This document shows, piece by piece, positions 57,298 through 64,000 of a DNA stretch of 64,000 nt. The translations under genes were made by a program, and so were the position numbers. The notes under the pieces were generated by a model, which was not told the DNA's origin, searched no databases, and saw nothing but the letters and a program-made list of their open reading frames with translations. Position 1 is the first letter of the stretch. Every line of letters begins with the position of its first letter. The stretch is from Ctenosaura bakeri (lineage: Eukaryota > Chordata > Lepidosauria > Squamata > Iguanidae), in the NCBI GenBank assembly GCA_948474755.1, contig CAOLHI010002522.1, forward strand, positions 62,001 through 126,000, written 5' to 3'.

Positions 57298-59992
57298 TTT
57301 TAACCTGAGGCTGCCATCCTGTGGGGTCTGCTGGATTCCATGTCAATGAAGTGATGAATCCACTTCAGGTTTTAGCCTGAACTTTAAAGGAATTATCCAA
57401 GATGCTGAACCCATCCCCAAAAGAAGTTCATAATCTTGGATGACTCCTTTAAAATTCAAATGGAAAACTATAGTAGAGTCACTGCCCCACTGACAAGCAA
57501 CCCACACATTACCACTGCTACCACCCTCCCCCAACCTTCTCCTGGAGAGGAAGCTCATTTGGACACAGTGGGACTTACTTTTGAATAAGCATGCATAATA
57601 TTACATTGTAAGGCTTGCACTGCAAGCAAGAATGCCATTTTCTGTATCAGCCTCATGAATGACAACTGATCTCAGAGGAAAAAATATAACAATTTTTCCT
57701 CTCTCCAAAGAGCTTGGTGATACCCATATTTCTTCCCTAAGACTACTTTGTCTCTTCAAATGATGTCTTGTTATTATTCCATCATTTCTGCACTGAGCTT
57801 TGGTACATTGTGCTGTCCTCTTACTTTCTCCCTTTGGGACAAGAAAGACCTGTAACTGCCTTGGCACATCCTTCTTACTAAATACAGTCCTGTGTGTTGC
57901 CTACAGCACTCTATCAATAATTCACTATAAATCATCAAAGCACAGAACTACTCTGAGGCTATGTGACCGCTTTGTTTTAACCCCTGTAACAATCCCCTTA
58001 ACTTTAGGAAGACGCCTTAGTTCACATTTGGGAAACCACAGAGAACCAAATTAACAAACAAAATGCAAAGATAATTTGATTGCTTCAACACTAATTGCAG
58101 AGGGTTAGACTTGGATCCCAAGGACATTGTTTGTTGAAAGGGCAGGAAAACTGCCTGAGATCCATAGAGAGACCTTTCTTTCTGTTTCTCTGACTGTGAC
58201 AAGGGGTGGCTAGAGGAATACCACACGCATGATGGTGAGAGCCAAAGTCAGACTGGCTATCAGAGAGTTTGGCATTTTTACTTCTTTTCTGTCTAAAGTC
58301 TTGGATTTGCTAAGCAACAGAACTGGGAAAAATATTATCCAATATATGCATCTCACACTTTGGCACAGCTTATCCATCCAGTGGACTTAATACTGTCACT
58401 GGTAGTAGCAATACAACTCTGACCCGTGCCTGCCGTCTGCCATTTTGACATTCCTGACATACACTGTAGCAATGTCAAAACAGTAGCTTTCTGTCACCCA
58501 ATTCATCTGCTGAGTATGTTCAAACCAAGATCCCATGGGAGAGCCTAGGTCAAGAGTTGGTGTGTTCTCATAAGGTTCTCAGCTCTCAGAACTGCCCAGT
58601 CACCTCAGGTGTTGTTACCAGTCCTGCTGAAAGTCATTTGGGTTTGCTTTGAGGCCTGAAAACGTAAAGACACTGATCTGTCTGAACAAAACTGTATTCA
58701 GAATCTCGCATTGTCATTGCTTCAATCTGATTTTGGAAATGCCCTCTTTTAATAAAAAAGTCTTTGTTACACTTTGAGAGCTATGCCCCTCTAGTGAACC
58801 TACTCTGTGAATAAACAGAGCCTTGCAGTATTCTTCACAAATAATTAATAGAGCCTGTAACTTACAACAATCATATATAGATTTTAAGGGAACATTTTGA
58901 AGGAAGCAATTCCCAGTCCTGTTTTCAGGAGACGGAGAAGATGAGAAGTGGGGAGGGAGAAAGGAGAAAGGGAAAGAAAGATGATTATTACTTTTAGTTT
59001 CTCCTGTGTCTACAGTTATTGGGTTTTAACCAGGGGTTTGAAAAGTTAGTGTTGGCTTTTTTAATCCTGCAGGTCCAAAAGAGTAACTGTTGCAGGCTTT
59101 GGTTCTATCCCAGAGATTTTAAAAGCGCAGATGTGGTGTTAGAAGTTGCATTTCCTGCCTGTTCTTTCAGCATTCTATTGCTCACCTTCCTGTGCTAAAA
59201 TGAGTCTTACATTTCCCTCCTGCCCACACACACACAACAGATGAGCAATAAGGTCCAGGAAGGAGAAGGACAGGAAATACAGGGGTGAAAACATCTCTTG
59301 TCACATCTGAATTGTTAGTCCTAATTAGCCGTCATTTCTTTTAAAATTGTTTTGGAGATGTTCTGTCACCTGCATTTGAACAATTTAAACTTGTACATTT
59401 AAGATATAGTCCTGTGTAAATGATGAATGTAATTATGGATATCATTCCAGGTTCTAAAAATTAATTTTAAAAATGATGAGCCTGTATAGGGGACTGTGCA
59501 TCTGATACAGCTCTCAAAGCAAATTGTAGGTCATTGACAGTGAAGTAGTTAAATCAAGAGTAGTCAAGCTGTGTCTTTCCAAATGTATTCGGGCAGAAAC
59601 CCTTATCACCCAATCTTGATTGGCTTGAGATGATCTTGAGCAAGTTGTCTAATGGTCCAGTCTGAAGCTTTATTTCAATATTCTGTTCTGTTACAGATTT
59701 CTGTCTAGTTTTCTGTCATACTTGTATTAACTCACCCTTCTGTGCTTAGGGCACTGTGTATCCACTATAGATTGTGGCAGTTTGCCCAGCTAATCTGTTT
59801 CACATGGACAAGAGAAAAAAATGTTGAAGAAACTATTATATATCCCTGCACTCTTTTATATCAACCAAGGAACGGTTACAGTTCACTAATGGAGCACATT
59901 TTGCCTTTTACTCAGAGGGTTCCATATTCAGTTCCTGGCACCTCTAGACAGAGCTGGCTAAAGACTCCTCACTGAGACCTAAAGAGCTTTCT
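57298..59992. other. anonymous DNA, no gene seen
   Basis: No supported gene. A purine-rich stretch lies at 58928-58980 and a short (CA)n at 59227-59237. Confidence 0.4.
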
Positions 59993-60850
59993 GTTGTTAA
60001 CTCCTCCGAAGTTGACTTCAGCTTAGGGTGACCCTATGAATGAGAGACCTCTAAGTTACCTTATCATCAACAACTCTAGGCAGGGCCATGGCTTCCTTCA
60101 TTGAGTCTATGTATCTGTTATGTGGTCTTCCTCTTTTCCTGCTGCCTTCTACCTTACCAAATATTATTCTCTTTTCTAGTGAGTTATGTCTTCATATGAT
60201 ATGCCAAAAGTATGATAGTCTCAATTTAGTCATCTTGGCTTCTAGGGAGAGTTCAGCCTTGATCTATTCTTAATATATTTTGTCTTTTTGGTATTCCAAG
60301 GTATTTGTAGAACTTTCTTCAGCACCAAATTTCAAGTGAGTTCATTTTCTTCCCATCAGCTCTCTTCACTGTCCAGCTTTCACATCTATATATAGATATT
60401 GGAAATATCATGGCACGGGCAATTGTGTCTTTAATATTCAATGATATATCTTTACACTTTGGGATCTTGTCTAGTTCCTTCATAGCTGCCCTTCCAAGGC
60501 CTAGTCTGCTTCTAATTTCTTGACTGCAGACTCCATTCTGATTAATGACTGAGCCAGGGTATGAAAAATCTTAAACTATTTCAATATCTTCATCATCTGC
60601 TTTAAAGTAATATAAATAATCTGTGGTAATTATTTTTGTTTTCCTTTACACTTTCTTCCTTGACTTTCTTCAGTAACTGTTCCAAGTCTTTGCTATTTTC
60701 TACTAGTAGTAGTTTCACTTGCACATCTTAAATTGATGATATTCCTTCCTCCAGTTTTCACACTTCCTTCCTCCACCTGACCTCCTTGCCAATTGGAAAC
60801 CATTCCATTTCTCCATATTCTGTCCTAATGGTAACTTTTGTCCTAAGTAC
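59993..60850 (-). mobile_element. RTE/BovB-like LINE, 5'-truncated
   Basis: Read on the minus strand, decayed ORF2 residues appear in order: 'GSVINQNGVCSQEIRSRL', 'GRAAMKELDKIPKCKDISLN', 'DTIARAMIFPISIYRCES', then 'KMTKLRLSYFWHII' and 'VEGSRKRGRPHNRYIDSM'. A tail close to 25024-25205 ends it. This covers the region after the reverse transcriptase to the 3' end. Stops and frameshifts interrupt it throughout. Bov-B LINEs of this clade are known in squamates. Confidence 0.8.
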
Positions 60851-62037
60851 ACATTACACATCAAGATAATCAAATGAACACTGTTGTCAGTTAATGTAAA
60901 TAGTCAATGTATCAAATGGATCAAAAATTTAATGTGTAAGGCAGCTTTCCATGATATGTTTATGACAGCGTGCTATTCGTTCATAACACCTATTGAGATA
61001 AAACTGTTTCGTTTCACCAGACTGAAATAGATATAGCCATTTGTGTTACAAATTACTGAAATCTCCATGCATTTCTTTAGAATAAATTTTTTAAAATATT
61101 CAGCATTCTGTCCACTCTTAAGTAACCAAATGCACAGAATTCGTAAAAGCATGTATAATAGTTGGCAGCATAGAGTTGAGTCACTCTGCAATCTCATCTT
61201 CCATTTGTTAAAAATAATGAAAGTTCTAAGGTTGGCTTTTGCACAGCATGACTCCAGGTTGCTTATTCATAGAGCACACTCTACTGGTTGACTTCCAAAT
61301 CTGTCTTGCTAGCTAGCTTCAAAATAGGCAGATGGCACCTCTTTGCAGCTAAACTAAGGCTGCAATCCTAAACACATCAGCCTCAGCAAAAATTACTTTT
61401 GAGTAAACATGCTTAGGGTTATACATCAGGGCTTTGCATTTCTGAATATGAAACACATGCAAGTAGTTATCATTTATGAATAGTGTGGATATGTGTAAAT
61501 TACATCAGGTAAATGTCCTATTCTGTACTAGGTATAGGCTCTTATGGAAAAGGTCTCAATGGGAAAAACTTCTGAAGATCTGAAATGAGTACATTCATTT
61601 TGGTATGCTCTCATAATTATCTTCGGTAAAAGAAAAAAGTTACTAATGGCTGTAAGGTTTTTCATACTTAGATTTTTTAAATAATGCAATTGTAGCATGC
61701 ATTATTAAGTTTTATCTTTTGAAACTACTAATGGTTCAGTGGAAGATTAATTTGTCCCAGTATATAATTTGCATGCTGATGTTCAGTACGATAACAGTTA
61801 TGTCACTGATTTTCAAGGAAAGAAATTATGGAACAATATTTTTATTGGGCATTATTGGTTCCTTCATTCTTTTCAAAGATCAAACATTGGTACTACATTG
61901 TTGAAATCTACCTAAATTTAATCTGTAGTTCATTCTTCCTGTAATTACATTTGAAAGAAAGGGGTTAATCTGGTTGCTAAGGTTAATCTGGTGAGAATTC
62001 TTCTTCATGGATTCATGTTCATTGTTGCTAATTACTA
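60851..62037. other. anonymous AT-rich DNA, no gene seen
   Basis: No supported gene. 'ggctgcaatcctaaacacat' and 'acttttgagtaaacatgctt' at 61355-61415 form a short inverted repeat of the type also suspected at 50170. Confidence 0.4.
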
Positions 62038-62523
62038 CAGTCCTCCCTCTTCATTTGTGGATTTGATTATTCCTGAGGCACTGCTTGCCTCCTCACCCCC
62101 AATTTTCCTCCTCCCATCCCTTGCATTCCTTACCCCAGGCTTGTCAGGTTTGTGTTTAAAATTGACTTTTTTTTCCTTTTGGGTGAGCAAAGCCCCCTCC
62201 CACTGCTGAAAGCATGGCCTTTTTGCCATGTGGTTGCACAGTCTGCTGTGTATTGGCTGCTGATTGGTCAAGTACTCCTTTCTCAAGATGGCCACTGGAA
62301 ACAGTACTCCAAAACTCCCCTGTTCTCTGCCTCAGGAGAAAGTATTGTAAGCCTTTTAGGTTTTCTTTTTTCTCCCTCCACCATGAATGCTGGGACCAGA
62401 GGCAAAGGAATGGGAGAAGGAAGCTTGGGAGGGGAATTGTAGCAGGTGGGGAGTTATTTGTGGTTTTTCCACTTTTGCAAGTGTTCTGTGCCTCTAGCCC
62501 TCACAAATATGGAGTCGCTACTG
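62038..62523. mobile_element. Tigger-like non-autonomous element, reverse to 48003
   Basis: Starts CAGTCCTCCCTCTTCATTTG and ends with 'tatggagtcgctactg'. 'gtggatttgattattcctg' matches the reverse complement of the right end of 48003-48390, and 'tttttccacttttgcaagtg' matches the reverse complement of its left end. TA precedes it. The right duplication has decayed to CA. The frames at 62152-62585 lie inside it and are not genes. Confidence 0.65.
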
Positions 62524-63765
62524 CATACGACTGTCAAAATGCTTACAAACTTACTTCTATTCTGTTCCACTGTCTACTCTGGTAGTGAAGTCAAACTGCC
62601 AAGTCCTTCACTTTCCTGAAAGAGCTTCATAGTGAGACGTGAAATTTTTATAGGTATGTCCAATGGTGTTCTAAAATCCCATGTGGAGAGCAAGAAGAGA
62701 TAGTGAGTTTAAGTCTTCAAAAACTACCATGTATATCCAAGATCTGTACAGCATATTTCACAGTCCCATATGATGTCTAGAATTCCTAAGAGTTCCATAT
62801 GATGCCCTGAAGTGAGGCCTTTTGGAGAATGAATTCTCCCAGCAGCAGCAGCTTCAAAAAGTAGCCAACTCCACTCCCTGGTTCCTCTCAAGTACAGCAA
62901 TCCAGTTGGATCCTGCACCCTAACCACTAAATCCTATCTATGTATTATTCACCTCTTGACCCATGGAATGAAGTTTGAACTCTTTCAGTGAAAAGAGTTC
63001 TACGGAAGAACTCTTCCCCAACCAAATCTTCACTCTTCATATTCCCATTATCCAGGATGAGGCAGCAACTGCAGGAAGCTTGGCAATCACACACTTTAAG
63101 AAAGCCAGATGGAGTACTTGAGAGGAGGGAGCTCTCAGAATCATTCTCTTGATCAGACTCTTGCAGTTGATTCAGGTCAGTACTGGGGTAATTTGCCTCT
63201 GACCTTAGCTGCAGGATTGCTAGCCATGGTCCTGAAGCTAAGCCAAGAATATGGATCAGTACCTGCAGTACTGTCCAGGGTCCTGAACCTGCTCTGCTTC
63301 TGAGTTGCACAGGTTACCTTTTTTTACCCTGTGTAAAGGATATTCACTCACACCTGTACTGTCACTCCACTGCCGACAGAATCCCTGATGGTGCAGAACA
63401 GTTGTGGTGGCACACATCCTCTCCATAGGAAGGTCACAAGCACCATTTCTCTTCATTTCTTTGCAAGTGGTTGTCTGTCCTTGAAAGGGAGGAAATCTTC
63501 CATCCAACCAGTGTAAGTTGCTGAACTCCACCTTAGAAGGTGTATGATAGACTGCACAAGAGACAAAACTCTGTCTTCCAACATATAACTGCCATTCCTA
63601 TCTCCAAGTACCAGCTGCTTGAAGCAGTTGCCTCACTCTTTCTATGGGTAGGGTTGGCCCTGTGACAAGGATCTCTTTTTGGTCATCACTCACCTCACTA
63701 CTGAAGGTGACTTGGAGAAGGGTGTTAGTGGAGAAAAATGCACATAAACTCTTGATCGACTTCCA
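62524..63765. other. anonymous DNA, no gene seen
   Basis: No supported gene. Frames at 62945-63531 on both strands lack motifs. Confidence 0.4.
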
Positions 63766-63995
63766 TTAACTTCTGGTTCCTTTGCTATCCTGATTGCTCT
63801 TCTCTGCACATGCTCCATTTTGTCAATGCCCTTCTTAAAATGTAGCACCTACAGTTAAACACCGTAATTGGGTGCATCCTGACTTACCTAGAAGAGGTCT
63901 GCTTGGGAAAGCAAATAGAATTGTGTAGTGGAATGTCAAAAAGTCCCTTTCAATCACACAATTGCACAACGTTCAGAAACTCTAACATGATCATA
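63766..63995. mobile_element. CR1-like LINE 3' region fragment
   Basis: 'ttgctcttctctgcacatgc', 'tccattttgtcaatgccctt', 'cttaaaatgtagcacctaca' and 'tgggtgcatcctgacttacc' resemble a CR1-associated phrase common in reptiles. It runs to near the window edge. Confidence 0.5.
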
Positions 63996-64000
63996 AAGAA

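Noticed and set aside
62152..62585. Overlapping + frames of 96 and 123 codons
   Set aside because: They lie within a non-autonomous Tigger-like element and show no transposase or other motif.

Overview
The window reads as non-coding DNA from a squamate reptile, probably a lizard. The main evidence is tRNA-derived SINEs of the Sauria type (26625-26842 +, 45233-45476 -), RTE/BovB-like LINE fragments (25024-25205, 55025-55185, 59993-60850), CR1-like LINE tails, a dense population of short foldback DNA transposons, and an AT-rich background rich in microsatellites. I recognise no host gene exon, rRNA, tRNA gene or CRISPR. Most open frames are short, lack conserved motifs and look like chance or lie in repeats.

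The outstanding object is a complete-ended but internally rearranged endogenous gammaretrovirus-like provirus on the + strand, 33884-39709. It has two 310-bp LTRs (about 12 differences by eye), a 4-bp GAAT target duplication, a proline-type primer binding site, and a leader with a splice-donor consensus. After these come broken gag matrix and capsid, a broken integrase, a short env 5' remnant and a polypurine tract. Between the end of capsid and integrase, where nucleocapsid, protease, reverse transcriptase and RNase H should lie, sits about 1.65 kb of GC-richer sequence. It encodes a long coiled coil that I recognise as the central rod of the cellular mitotic protein NuMA (NUMA1). This is the layout of a transducing retrovirus, gag-host-pol, now fossilised by at least three stops and three frameshifts in the insert. 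The matrix region is also split by roughly 0.8 kb of foreign sequence.

Region by region: 1-10.3 kb is anonymous DNA with foldback elements and (CA)n/(TG)n. 10.3-15.1 kb holds a fine palindromic MITE, a solo LTR with a 4-bp duplication (10543-11404), a second LTR type and a SINE. 15.4-24 kb is mostly anonymous. 24-27.3 kb is a repeat cluster (LTR, RTE tail, CR1-like LINE, two SINEs, (AAT)n). 27.3-33.4 kb is anonymous apart from a hAT-like MITE nested in a foldback. 33.4-39.7 kb is a MITE and the provirus. 39.7-64 kb is anonymous DNA with a solo LTR (43179-44032), SINEs, Tigger-like elements, foldbacks, another solo LTR (55186-56008) and LINE fragments.

The foldback family with GGCC termini shows 3-bp target duplications (TAA, TAA, TTA, TTT) at four copies, which points to a PIF/Harbinger-type MITE. 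All identifications are by eye. No search or alignment program was run.
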